A DNA stretch of 64,000 nt from Maribellus comscasis (GCF_009762775.1 NZ_CP046401.1:4984001-5048000); one strand, 5' to 3'; counted from the first letter of the stretch, positions 37,145-46,413 are shown. The notes: generated by a model not told the origin, from the letters alone. Numbers and translations are program-made.

Positions 37145-39004
37145 TTAAATTGTTTTAAAGTCTATTCCGGAATCCTTCATTTGAAGAACGGTATTTGTTT
37201 TAAGCTGGTCGTTGCCTTCGAAAAGCTTGTCCAATGCAATCACTTTTTGAGGTTTTAAATGAATTACTTCATTAATAATCTCATTGGAAACAGATTCCAG
37301 TAAAAGAATCATTTCATTGGTATTAACGATGTACATGTTGTTTATTTGTTGAATCTCACTATTTAGGTCGAAACCGGATTTAATGAGCAGTTCGTAAACC
37401 ATGTTTTCATTTTGGGCTTCTTCTGAAATTGGATTGGTAAAGAGCTCCATTTGTTTTTCCAGGTCTTCTGCAGTTTCAATCCCTTGCTGTCTCCATAGTT
37501 TGAAATTAGAGTCGGAGAGTTTGAATACCTTGAAGCCCAAATCAATTTTCTTTTCGGAATTAAAATCAAGCTCATTCTGTTTATCCTCTTTTATAAGTTT
37601 AGCCGCACGCTTTATTCTTTCTTTAGCCACTTCGGCAATAGTTTTATAGCCAGCTTTAAAGGCTTCACTTTTTTCGATACAATTTTCTGGTAATTGAACG
37701 CAAATATATTTTCGGTCAATATCTTCCTCCCTATTTAATTCCATGACTGCATGAGCAGTAGTTCCAGAGCCTGAAAAAAAGTCAAGAATAATATTCTCTT
37801 CTTCAATGGATGAAGCACCTTGTTGTATTAGTAATTTGATTAAATCTTTTGGTTTGGGAAAATCAAAATACTCTTTATCGTCAAAAATTGTTCTAACTTC
37901 TCTTGTTCCTTGAGTATTGTATACTGTATTTAATATTGTTGAAAAACCTGTAAACTCACTTTCCAAATCACGTTGAAATTTTTTTCTTCGTGGGCGACCT
38001 TCAGGGTTTTTAGGAAAAATTATTTCATCATTTTTAATTAAGCTCATCATTCTTTTAGGCTCATAACGCCACCCTGTTGGTGGACAAGGATAAACTATTC
38101 CAGTTTTGGGGTCTTCTAAATCATAATGTAGATTTGGTCGCTGCTCTTTGGTCGCAAGACCCGTCATATCTGCACTCATCCAATCACCTCTTTTATCATT
38201 ATCTGGATTTGAATATTTATTCATATCCTTTTCTGCCCCTCTGATTAGGCCATTATCTGATTTTCGGTAACAAATAATATATTCATGGTCTGTTGAAGCA
38301 CCATTTTTTGACCTGCTATCTACATTTTGCCTTCTTTTCCATATAAATTGAGCAATGAAATTTTCTTCACCAAATATTTCATTCATCAATAATCGAAGAT
38401 TGTGAATCTCATTGTCATCAATAGAAACGAATATTGCTCCATCATCCTTTAGCAAGTTCTTGGAAAGAAATAAACGCGGGTACATCATATTTAACCAGTT
38501 GGAATGGTACTGGCCGTTTTCTTTGCTATTCTTACGATACATCCCTTCTTTGGTCATATATCCTTCTTCGTCTTTGTCGCCGACCCGTTTTTGGTATTCC
38601 TCTTTGGTTTCTGAAAATTTGTCGGGGTAAATAAATGAATCGTTGCCGGTATTGTAAGGCGGGTCGATGTATATCATTTTTATTTTTCCGAAATAGCTTT
38701 TTTGCAGGATCTTCAATACTTCGAGGTTTTCTCCTTCAATAAAAATGTTTTCAGTTTCATCGAAATCTATTGATTCTTCTTTTGCCGGAATTAACGTCCT
38801 GGTTGAAGGCGACTGCAGAACCCTGAAAACATCTGATTTGCCTGCCCAATTTAAAACATACCTTTCATTATTAAAGTTAATATCCTCACCTAAGGTTGCT
38901 TTTAACCTTTCCCAATCAATTTTACCTTCTGAGAATATTTCGGGCGTTAATTCTTTTAAGTTTGTTAGCAGTATGTCTTTAGGTATTTGCGAATTTCCGG
39001 TCAT
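37145..39004 (-). CDS. Type III restriction-modification methyltransferase, Mod subunit
   Basis: 619 residues. The beta-class order is visible: motif IV DPPYNTGNDSF (DPPY at 114-117) precedes motif I ILDFFSGSGTTAHAVME (~406-421). The stretch between them, about 220-370, is the variable target-recognition region (RRQNVDSRSKNGASTDHEY onward). It would methylate adenine N6 on one strand of a 5-6 bp site and direct Res. No simple-sequence repeat that might switch the gene on and off was noticed in its 5' part. Spacing is 3 nt to the upstream gene and 1 nt to the downstream one. Confidence 0.93.
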   Translation of the reverse strand: MTGNSQIPKDILLTNLKELTPEIFSEGKIDWERLKATLGEDINFNNERYVLNWAGKSDVFRVLQSPSTRTLIPAKEESIDFDETENIFIEGENLEVLKILQKSYFGKIKMIYIDPPYNTGNDSFIYPDKFSETKEEYQKRVGDKDEEGYMTKEGMYRKNSKENGQYHSNWLNMMYPRLFLSKNLLKDDGAIFVSIDDNEIHNLRLLMNEIFGEENFIAQFIWKRRQNVDSRSKNGASTDHEYIICYRKSDNGLIRGAEKDMNKYSNPDNDKRGDWMSADMTGLATKEQRPNLHYDLEDPKTGIVYPCPPTGWRYEPKRMMSLIKNDEIIFPKNPEGRPRRKKFQRDLESEFTGFSTILNTVYNTQGTREVRTIFDDKEYFDFPKPKDLIKLLIQQGASSIEEENIILDFFSGSGTTAHAVMELNREEDIDRKYICVQLPENCIEKSEAFKAGYKTIAEVAKERIKRAAKLIKEDKQNELDFNSEKKIDLGFKVFKLSDSNFKLWRQQGIETAEDLEKQMELFTNPISEEAQNENMVYELLIKSGFDLNSEIQQINNMYIVNTNEMILLLESVSNEIINEVIHLKPQKVIALDKLFEGNDQLKTNTVLQMKDSGIDFKTI

Positions 39005-39007
39005 ATT

Positions 39008-40042
39008 TTATTTGATTTCATTTATATCTTTTTCAATTAATTTGAATTTATCCTTTATTTCTTCACCCATATAGAAATTCAGCAAATCTTGCTTTGTGAG
39101 AGTCCCATCAAGTAAGAATTTTGATAAATATTGTTGGTTAAAATCCATTAACAACATACTCTTTTCCAATTGTTTTAAAATCTCTTTATTATTCTGAATA
39201 TTACTTTCGACAAGACTTTTTATGGAGGAAACTTCATTAATGTCTTTTATAATCCGTTTCACAATTGCCATTAAAATATTTAAATCTAAATCAGGAATTT
39301 TTGCATTTAATGCTATATCTCTTGCCAGTAAATAGGCAATAGCAAGGTTCTTATAATCTCCTTTCTGAGAATCTACAATAGCTATAAATCCGATTGCAGG
39401 AATGTATCCTACATTTTCAATTGCTTTAAAAATGCTATTATCAACTAGCGATATATCAAATACAATGATACTCACCTTAGAATTTCGGTTTGCATTTGCT
39501 TCTATTAACTGGCTCCAAGCCGTATCTGTTCGCCGGGTGAATATTTCTTTGGTTTCAATATCTCCAAGTCGAACGCTTTTATCAAATTTACACTCAATAG
39601 CAATTTTTAAATCTTCTTTGCCATCTATCTCGCAAATAATATCACCTGTTTTATTTTTTTGAAGGATCCCGGCGGTGTTTCCGGTTAACAATGCTCTATC
39701 TTTTAATCTCTTCTCAGCAAAATATGAGTTTAAGAAATCTGCAATATCTTCTTCAGCCAATACCCCTTTCACTGCAGTCTTGTAAAAGAGTTCTTTCTTC
39801 ATATCAAAGATGAGCTTCAAACTTTCAAGTTCAGTTCCTAATTCATTTGTGGTCTTTGCAAGAAATGTTGAAAACCGGTCTTCCATTAAAGCGAGAACCC
39901 CAATATATAGTGCTTTAAAAAGTTTCTCATCCCTTTCCGAGGCTGGAAGATTATTAAAATAATTGAAAACGATTTCGTTTTCAATCTCAAATTTATCTAT
40001 CTCTATACGTTTAAGTTGCTGATTAAGCTTTATTGTAGACAT
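39008..40042 (-). CDS. PD-(D/E)XK-like nuclease candidate with coiled coils
   Basis: 344 residues, family not recognised. Helical N terminus (residues 1-100) and a helical, probably coiled-coil C terminus (240-344). In the centre, GDIICEID (Asp134) and IAIECKFD (Glu150-Cys-Lys152) fit a PD-(D/E)XK core, and a later helix with Gln (WSQLIEA) fits too. The gene lies between the HerA/KTSC genes and mod, 3 nt from each neighbour. HerA motor proteins often partner with nucleases, so it could be the HerA effector; this is inference. It could instead be a structural protein that has lost activity. Confidence 0.5.
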   Translation of the reverse strand: MSTIKLNQQLKRIEIDKFEIENEIVFNYFNNLPASERDEKLFKALYIGVLALMEDRFSTFLAKTTNELGTELESLKLIFDMKKELFYKTAVKGVLAEEDIADFLNSYFAEKRLKDRALLTGNTAGILQKNKTGDIICEIDGKEDLKIAIECKFDKSVRLGDIETKEIFTRRTDTAWSQLIEANANRNSKVSIIVFDISLVDNSIFKAIENVGYIPAIGFIAIVDSQKGDYKNLAIAYLLARDIALNAKIPDLDLNILMAIVKRIIKDINEVSSIKSLVESNIQNNKEILKQLEKSMLLMDFNQQYLSKFLLDGTLTKQDLLNFYMGEEIKDKFKLIEKDINEIK

Positions 40043-40045
40043 AAT

Positions 40046-40267
40046 TTATTCAATTCGTTCAAAGGGAAAAACTCCTTTTATATTTCTGTGCATATATGAC
40101 CCTACAGAAGGTGCGCCTAATAACTGTTCGTAAACCATTATGGGGACATTTTTATAAATGTATAAAGAGCCATTTAAAAAACGAATATACAATGTTTCGG
40201 TATTTTCATCATATCCTATACTCTGTACATTGGATGATGCTACTGGCTGCATTTCTGGTAATTCCAT
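40046..40267 (-). CDS. KTSC domain protein
   Basis: 73 residues, nearly all one KTSC domain: SSNVQSIGYDENTETLYIRF, NGSLYIYKNVPIMVYEQLL, APSVGSYMHRNIKG. The domain is named for its occurrence at the C terminus of some lysyl-tRNA synthetases and is found alone in many mobile elements; it may bind nucleic acid. It sits 9 nt after herA and 3 nt before the nuclease-candidate gene. Confidence 0.8.
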   Translation of the reverse strand: MELPEMQPVASSNVQSIGYDENTETLYIRFLNGSLYIYKNVPIMVYEQLLGAPSVGSYMHRNIKGVFPFERIE

Positions 40268-40276
40268 AGTCTTTAA

Positions 40277-42067
40277 TTATTTAAATTTTTGATTTCTCCA
40301 ATTTTCTACTACTTTTTCATACTCTGAGTTATCGGGTTTGTCCTTTTTCCATTGTTGGGTGACATCAGGGTCAGAACTTTTGGGTGCATTCGAAATTTTC
40401 CTGAATTTAACTCTCGAAGGAATCTTAACTGCTTCACCTAAAATAAGGCCTTCCCCTGTTCTTAAACTCGGTAATAAATCAATCATATTTGATAATTCAT
40501 CCTGAACAGCAGCAGAAACGTGTCCTCTATCTCCCCTGTTATTCATACGCAATGCGATTGTGGTACCACATTGACTTAATACGGTTTCATCCAATTCTGT
40601 GGGGCGTTGAGTTACAAGGAGCAGGCCAACTCCGTATTTTCGGCCTTCTTTTGCAATTGTTTGGACGGTTCTTGATGAAATTGAATTCTCTCCTGATTTT
40701 AAATAATTGTGCGCTTCTTCTAAAACAATTAACAGTGGTTGCTTTCTTCCACCAACATTCAATTCTTGCCCCCAAAACAATGAATCGTACATAATCTTTA
40801 AAATTGAACCGGATATCGGAGTCATAATCTCAGGAGGGATTCCTGATAAATCAAGAATTGTAATTGGTTTATTATCTCCGAGCCATTCTGCAAGAAGTAA
40901 ATTTAAATCCTTATCTATATTTCCTGATAAATCAGGAGATAACTCCCCAGGAGAAAATAGAAAATTATAACGTTGGTCAAGCAGCCTGTTTCGCATACCA
41001 TCAAGAAAACTCAGTATTCCTTGAGCCTGAAAGTTTAAAAATGGACTTCCTCCACCAGAACTGGCAGGTTCATATTGATTTGAAATTAACTTATCAGCGT
41101 TTCCTGCAGTTATAAGTGCCTTTGTATTTGGGTCCCTACTTACTCTAAACGTTTGCCTTTCAAAATCATCTAATTCGTACCAAAGCTGTTTGATACTAAA
41201 AGGTATAGGGCTATCTGATGTTATTGATTCAATTTTTAGTTTTACTTCTAACTTATTGGAGGTTATATATTCTATTTTTTTCTCTAACACTTTTCCTCTC
41301 ACAAAATCATATTGTTTTTCACTAAGACTTCCCGGGAATATCTTAATGAGCTCATTAAAAGGTAATGCCCAAAATGGAATATATAGTTCCGATTGATTCT
41401 TATCGGTATCTGCCCTTATTTTATATACTTTGCTATAATCTTGCAATGTTTCATTATATTCTCCGTGAGGATCTATTACTAAAATTCTGGAGCTTTTAAA
41501 ATTACTCATGGCTATAGATTCCAATAAAACGGCAACAGTATTTGATTTGCCGCTTCCGGTGGAACCTAAAATAGCGCAATGACGGGTTATAAGTTTATTT
41601 AAATCCAATTTAGCTGGCAAACTTTCAGATACGCTAATATTCCCTACTGTAATTGCTGAATTTTCATCTAAGCTTCCATAAATCACATCTAAATCGTCAA
41701 TCGTTACGATATGTACTTCATCTTCTGCTGTGGGAAATTGAGTAACACCTCTTTCAAATTTATTTATCGCTTTTTCACCAATCAGTACCATACTTAACCA
41801 TCGGGTGGTATATATCTTCTCAAAATCTTCTATTGCAAGCTTTTTTAATGAATCAGGTAAAGCATCAACCCCAATTTGCGTTACTATGCCATAAAGATTT
41901 GCATAACCTAATGGGATTTTTAAAAATGACCCCAATTGTCCTACTCTGTACAGAATCCCATCAATGATAGGCATAAGAGATTTTGTGGTTTCAAGCATTC
42001 TTACAGAAACCTGATTGCCACTAATGCTGGCAACTTTCCCAATTAATGTATCTTTATCTTGAGGCAT
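40277..42067 (-). CDS. herA: HerA-type DNA translocase
   Basis: 596 residues. N-terminal HAS-barrel (GKVASISGNQVSVRM), Walker A GSTGSGKSN (168-176), VIDPHGEY (198-205), Walker B LLIVLEEAHNY (445-455), TQRP (486-489) and the sensor/arginine region NRGDRGHVSAAVQDE. HerA hexamers pump duplex DNA and in defence systems form supercomplexes with SIR2 or nuclease partners. Its start overlaps the SIR2 stop by 14 nt, the usual tight pairing of SIR2-HerA systems. Confidence 0.93.
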   Translation of the reverse strand: MPQDKDTLIGKVASISGNQVSVRMLETTKSLMPIIDGILYRVGQLGSFLKIPLGYANLYGIVTQIGVDALPDSLKKLAIEDFEKIYTTRWLSMVLIGEKAINKFERGVTQFPTAEDEVHIVTIDDLDVIYGSLDENSAITVGNISVSESLPAKLDLNKLITRHCAILGSTGSGKSNTVAVLLESIAMSNFKSSRILVIDPHGEYNETLQDYSKVYKIRADTDKNQSELYIPFWALPFNELIKIFPGSLSEKQYDFVRGKVLEKKIEYITSNKLEVKLKIESITSDSPIPFSIKQLWYELDDFERQTFRVSRDPNTKALITAGNADKLISNQYEPASSGGGSPFLNFQAQGILSFLDGMRNRLLDQRYNFLFSPGELSPDLSGNIDKDLNLLLAEWLGDNKPITILDLSGIPPEIMTPISGSILKIMYDSLFWGQELNVGGRKQPLLIVLEEAHNYLKSGENSISSRTVQTIAKEGRKYGVGLLLVTQRPTELDETVLSQCGTTIALRMNNRGDRGHVSAAVQDELSNMIDLLPSLRTGEGLILGEAVKIPSRVKFRKISNAPKSSDPDVTQQWKKDKPDNSEYEKVVENWRNQKFK

Positions 42068-43529
42068 TTTTTCTCCCTATTTTCTTTATGTAATCTTCTG
42101 AATTTAAATTTTGTAGAAAATTAATAAAGTATGAAAAATCTGATAGTTTAAATTCACCTTCTCCGTTCCAATCTTTGTGATAATCAATAGTATAAATTAT
42201 ATCTTTCTCCACATCAGAAAACGGAGCATCAAATTTGTATTTTTTCAATTCTTCTTGATAATCTTTAGATAAAATACCTTTCTCATCAATAATGGAATTT
42301 GTCTTCAAACTTTCCCATAACTTTTTAGAATTGTCATAATCGATTGATTTAATTCTTGTAAAAGCATTTTTGGGTAAATATCCCTCTTCAGAATATTTAT
42401 CCTCAAAAAACAAATCTAACAACACAGCATCTTCATCTTCCCGAATACGACTTTTCAGTTTCCAAATACCATATTTGCCTCCAATTATCGCACTATTCAT
42501 TCCATATACTGATAATTTTCTGTTAGATAGAGCAATTTTCTTTATTTCACAGTCATCATCAAGCCCATAAAAGGTTTCACCTTCCTTTCGATATTTATCA
42601 TAATAGAAAACAACCAAGTGGGATGTATTAGATTTTTCCAGTGCAGTGTTTAGAACATCATTTATGTGGTAATCCCCAAAAGAATAACCACAAACGAATA
42701 GAACTCCATCATCCTTCTTAATGAAATTTGAAAGTCTATCCATAAAACTTACATATGGCTGTTTCTTCGAGTTATCATACTTTAGAAATGATGGATAGAC
42801 CATTATATTACTATCATCTGGGAGTGTCCTTGTTATTTTCCTCGAATTCTCATCATATTCCCAGCCAAGTGAACCATGAAGTTTCCACAATTTAGTTATC
42901 ATTGGCAAAAATTGTAAATCTTCAACAGAAGAGGAGAAAAAAAATGGATAGTAACTACCAATGAACCCATCATAATAAGGAACATCATTATGTTCCAATC
43001 CTATTTCAAAAAGATAATCGTAATTTGTCGTAAAAATTTCAACTGCTTCTTTTCGTCCAGCATTCTTTATCCATAATGCAAAATCACCGTGAGTAAAGTT
43101 ATCCATGTAATCACTCTTTTGTTTATGGACAGAAACTATCGTTTTAATTTTATCTTCAATTTGTTTTTTTAATTCGGCCCACGCTGCTTTATCCAGACCG
43201 CATAATGACTCACCCCCGACAATAATGTGTTTTTGAGTAATATTTGATAGCAGATGTTCTATCGTGGGTTCGAGATTATCATTTTTTAGTTCTATTTGAA
43301 TTTTTTCAAGAGCTGTTTTGAAGAGAGAAGATTTTGAGCTAATTTCATTTACAATATCTTCCGTCATTTTCAGAATTCCAGGTACTCTTGATTTTTCAGA
43401 AGCTCCATTTTTTACTGCATATGAAGTACCTGCGCCAAATAAGAATCCAATTCTTTTTGAATCTGATATAAAAATCTGCTGTAAGCCTCTCACATATTCT
43501 CTAGGGTCGAAGTAGTTAATATCTGACAT
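42054..43529 (-). CDS. SIR2-family NAD-binding defence protein
   Basis: 491 residues. SIR2 core: FLFGAGTSYA (GAGTS 32-36), IFTTNYDYLFE (TTNYD 167-171), KLWKLHGSLGW (catalytic His218), and FVCGYSFGDYHIND (281-291). About 200 further C-terminal residues are probably a partner-binding or sensing domain. Known defence SIR2 proteins (ThsA, DSR1/2, SIR2-HerA) hydrolyse NAD+ on phage infection and stop growth. Asn169 and His218, needed for that, are kept. Overlap with herA indicates a joint complex. Confidence 0.9.
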   Translation of the reverse strand: MSDINYFDPREYVRGLQQIFISDSKRIGFLFGAGTSYAVKNGASEKSRVPGILKMTEDIVNEISSKSSLFKTALEKIQIELKNDNLEPTIEHLLSNITQKHIIVGGESLCGLDKAAWAELKKQIEDKIKTIVSVHKQKSDYMDNFTHGDFALWIKNAGRKEAVEIFTTNYDYLFEIGLEHNDVPYYDGFIGSYYPFFFSSSVEDLQFLPMITKLWKLHGSLGWEYDENSRKITRTLPDDSNIMVYPSFLKYDNSKKQPYVSFMDRLSNFIKKDDGVLFVCGYSFGDYHINDVLNTALEKSNTSHLVVFYYDKYRKEGETFYGLDDDCEIKKIALSNRKLSVYGMNSAIIGGKYGIWKLKSRIREDEDAVLLDLFFEDKYSEEGYLPKNAFTRIKSIDYDNSKKLWESLKTNSIIDEKGILSKDYQEELKKYKFDAPFSDVEKDIIYTIDYHKDWNGEGEFKLSDFSYFINFLQNLNSEDYIKKIGRKNASR

Positions 43530-43555
43530 GGGTTTAATTGTTTAGAAAAAATATT

Positions 43556-43780
43556 TTAATGTTTGGACGCATATTTATTTTTCACATGTAGATTGATATA
43601 CTGGTTCAACCCACTTCCTCTTTGCGCAAGACTTTTCATTTTTTCAATATGATATTGCCCTGCACTTTCATAAGTGTATGTATATACCTTTCTATCCTTA
43701 AATCTTACTTTTATAAAATCACTGCCTATTTCATATGCATCAATACCAGAATCTCTTCCCAAATTTCTATAACGTTCCAT
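43556..43780 (-). CDS. KTSC-like small protein
   Basis: 74 residues: SGIDAYEIGSDFIKVRF, KDRKVYTYTYESAGQYHIEK, then SLAQRGSGLNQYINLHV. This is a widespread small-protein type related in layout to KTSC domains (one beta hairpin plus Tyr-rich loop and a helix). It lies 3 nt after the HTH gene and 26 nt before the SIR2 gene. Function unknown; it may be an antitoxin-like or nucleic-acid-binding partner. Confidence 0.65.
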   Translation of the reverse strand: MERYRNLGRDSGIDAYEIGSDFIKVRFKDRKVYTYTYESAGQYHIEKMKSLAQRGSGLNQYINLHVKNKYASKH

Positions 43781-43783
43781 AAG

Positions 43784-44002
43784 CTATATTTTTTTATTTG
43801 AAACAAGTAATTCTCTTACATCGACCTCCAGTGTTTCAGCTATCCTGAAAAGTGATTCCATCGTAGGTTGAACCTCATTAGTACACCATTTTGAGACGGT
43901 AGTACGATTTACCTGAAGTTCAGAGGCTAACCACAAGTTTGTTTTTCCCTGCTCTGCCAGTACTGCTTTAATCCTATTGTAAACTCGCTTCTCCTTAACC
44001 AC
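43784..44002 (-). CDS. XRE-type regulator of the defence operon
   Basis: 72 residues from a GTG start. A Cro/C1 HTH is clear: LAEQGKTNLWLASELQVNRT, TVSKWCTNEVQPTMESLFRI, AETLEVDVRELL. As the first gene of the leftward operon it probably controls its own promoter. Odd point: the same frame stays open and protein-like for about 25 codons upstream (SVYEKYAYIAALIAKDTLK), but with no ATG, GTG or TTG there, so the GTG at 44002 is the best start. Confidence 0.85.
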   Translation of the reverse strand: MVKEKRVYNRIKAVLAEQGKTNLWLASELQVNRTTVSKWCTNEVQPTMESLFRIAETLEVDVRELLVSNKKI

Positions 44003-44192
44003 TTTTAAAGTATCTTTTGCTATTAAAGCAGCAATATAAGCATATTTTTCATAAACGGATTCAAAAAGAATTTGTAATTATTTATTTAAAACTAATTCAA
44101 TGTTTTAGATGATGTGGGCGGGGTACAATATACAATTAGAATTATAGGGAGAGTTGTCGTTTCAAAAAAAATAATTCTGAATCATCTTTTAA

Positions 44193-46202
44193 TCATTCCT
44201 TTTGTGGCAACAAAAAAGAAAGCGCAGGATCATTTTTTATCCTTTCCAGTTCAACTGTAACAATCTGCCTTGTTTCTTCTTTGATGCGGTTATAGTTGTC
44301 CTGAATCATTTCCTTCATGTGGTTAACGCCTCTTTCGTCCACAAAATTGGTGATTACCGGAATCTGCTTGTATCCTTTGGTTTCGGCGGCAACCCTTGAA
44401 CTGTCCACTACAATTTCAGCATGGAAAATCTTTTGCTCGATGCGTTCATCAAAATTGTCGGCAACCGCCCCAACAAACATTCCCTGTGTAAGCGTGGAAA
44501 TTTTGCTGGCCGGGATAAGGCTATCCAACTGGGTGCTGATAGAAGTTGATTTATCGTTTCGGTTGATGGTCATTGACTGGCGTTTCTGCAAAATCTTTCC
44601 GAAACGTTCAGACAGGTTTTTAGCTGTATCTCCTACAACCTGGCCTGAGAAAATATTACCTACTGTATTCATGACTACGGCAGCTTCCTTATCGCCATAA
44701 TCACGTTTTAACTGCGAAAAATCCTGAAAACCGAGTAATACCGCCACCTTATTACTTCGAGCTGTGGCAATAAGGTTATCCAGACCTTTGAAATAAATGG
44801 TTGGTAACTCATCGATGATAACCGAGCTTTTTAGTTGCCCTTTTTTATTGATAAGTTTTACGATACGGCTGTTGTAAAGGCCAAGCGCCGCACCGTAAAT
44901 ATTCTGACGGTCGGGATTGTTGCCCACAACCAATACTTTCGGGTCGTCAGGATTATTAATGTCCAGCGTAAATTCATCACCCGACATTACCCAATAAAGT
45001 TGCGGAGAAATCATTCTCGAAAGCGGGATTTTAGCCGATGCTATTTGCCCCTGCAACTGGTCCTGCGCCCCCGACATCCAGGCATCCATAAAAGGGGAAA
45101 GGTAGTTCTCCAGTTCTGGATAACTTGTCAGGATCGGGAAAATATCTTCATACCGCTTGTTCAAAAACTCGATTGCATGGGGGAACGTGCAATACCGGCC
45201 TTCCTTATATATACGCAAATACCAAATAATGGCTGCAAATAGGATAATCGGTGATTCCACAAAAAAGTCGCCCTGCTTTTGTACCCATGTCCGGTTCAGG
45301 TTCAGCATGATGGTATAAGCGCTTTCGTATGCATCGGAAATATCGCTCATAAATGAAGGATTAATGGGGTTGCACCGGTGCGAACATGCCGGGTCATCGA
45401 AATTGATTACATAAAATGTCGGCACTTTTTTGTATCCACGCTGGTTCTTCAACAGGTGGTTATAGGCAATCATCGAGAGGTCGGGGAACTTGAAATCGTA
45501 GATATACTGCGAATATCCTTTTTCTATTTGCTGCTTTATGAATTGATTGATTACCGCGTAACTTTTCCCGGAGCCGGGCGTTCCCAACACAATACCTGCC
45601 CGGAACGGGTTTACAACATTAATCCAGCCGTTATTCCATTTCTTTTTGTAATAGAAACGGGTCGGCAGGTTCACAGAATATTCATTTTTAATCAGGCGTG
45701 TTTCCTGCATAAAAGATTCGTTTTCGGTATTGAAAACATCATCCATCATGTTGTTTTTTAAAAGACGGCTCATCCAAACGCCACCAGCCAGCAGGCAAAG
45801 ATAACCGAAAGCCATTGTAAAAATGTAGAAAGCTGTTTTGGCAACTAATGGTAACGGCAAATCCAGCAGCCACCAGTTGAAAAAGAAAAAAACAGAGCCG
45901 ACAAATAGAAATGTGATAATCTTGCTCCAAGTGATTTTTTCCTGCTTAACGCCTTTTGTTCCGAGACAGGATAAAGCCAGAAACACCACTGAGAAAAGTT
46001 TTGTGTAAAAGATGTTGCCAAATAGTTTAGCGGTGCGGTTGAAATTAAGGAGTATTTTATCTACTACACCGATATCGATACCCCATTCCACCATCGACTG
46101 GTAACAAAACCAGTAAATATTTATGACCACAAACAAAATACTCAGTGCCCGCATAAAATCCATGATTTTAGCCAGTGCTCTCAAATCGTCTTCTTGTTGC
46201 AT
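44193..46202 (-). CDS. mobC: MobC coupling protein (TraG/VirD4 type)
   Basis: 669 residues. Four hydrophobic segments near the N terminus (17-35, 60-80, 93-115, 122-146) anchor it in the inner membrane. Then Walker A GIVLGTPGSGKSYAVINQ (GTPGSGKS 207-214), and SVIIDELPTIYFKGLDNLI (Walker B) with LLGFQDFSQL. It would link the relaxosome (MobA/MobB plus nicked DNA) to the tra-encoded pore. In CTnDOT-type elements mobC directly follows mobB; here an AAA ATPase gene is wedged between them on the other strand. Confidence 0.9.
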   Translation of the reverse strand: MQQEDDLRALAKIMDFMRALSILFVVINIYWFCYQSMVEWGIDIGVVDKILLNFNRTAKLFGNIFYTKLFSVVFLALSCLGTKGVKQEKITWSKIITFLFVGSVFFFFNWWLLDLPLPLVAKTAFYIFTMAFGYLCLLAGGVWMSRLLKNNMMDDVFNTENESFMQETRLIKNEYSVNLPTRFYYKKKWNNGWINVVNPFRAGIVLGTPGSGKSYAVINQFIKQQIEKGYSQYIYDFKFPDLSMIAYNHLLKNQRGYKKVPTFYVINFDDPACSHRCNPINPSFMSDISDAYESAYTIMLNLNRTWVQKQGDFFVESPIILFAAIIWYLRIYKEGRYCTFPHAIEFLNKRYEDIFPILTSYPELENYLSPFMDAWMSGAQDQLQGQIASAKIPLSRMISPQLYWVMSGDEFTLDINNPDDPKVLVVGNNPDRQNIYGAALGLYNSRIVKLINKKGQLKSSVIIDELPTIYFKGLDNLIATARSNKVAVLLGFQDFSQLKRDYGDKEAAVVMNTVGNIFSGQVVGDTAKNLSERFGKILQKRQSMTINRNDKSTSISTQLDSLIPASKISTLTQGMFVGAVADNFDERIEQKIFHAEIVVDSSRVAAETKGYKQIPVITNFVDERGVNHMKEMIQDNYNRIKEETRQIVTVELERIKNDPALSFLLPQKE

Positions 46203-46341
46203 AATACTTCGCTTTTAGATGTTTGGGAAGCGAAAGTAGAAAGCCAAATATGGGAAAAACCTGATTTGAAAATACTGGCAGCTTGTGGCGTAGTAATGGC
46301 AGCATGGGGCAAGGAAGTGTGGTTGAAGAAATGTATTTCAA

Positions 46342-46401
46342 TTTTATCTTGATAAAAATGTATTGAAATCTCAATTTTATCCTGATAAAAGTGTATTTTT
46401 A
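46342..46401 (+). promoter_or_regulatory. Twin palindromic operators and promoter of the AAA gene
   Basis: Two TTTTATC-NN-GATAAAA palindromes (46342-46357 and 46375-46390) are spaced 33 bp apart, three helical turns. The second abuts TATTTTTA (46394-46401), a -7 box, 12 nt before the ATG. The layout suggests autorepression by a dimeric or cooperative protein. Confidence 0.6.
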
Positions 46402-46413
46402 CATCAAATTTAA

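Noticed and set aside
32055-44002. BREX, DISARM or MADS-type system
   Set aside because: No PglZ, BrxL, DrmA/B or protein-kinase gene is present; the methylase is a type III Mod paired with a Res.
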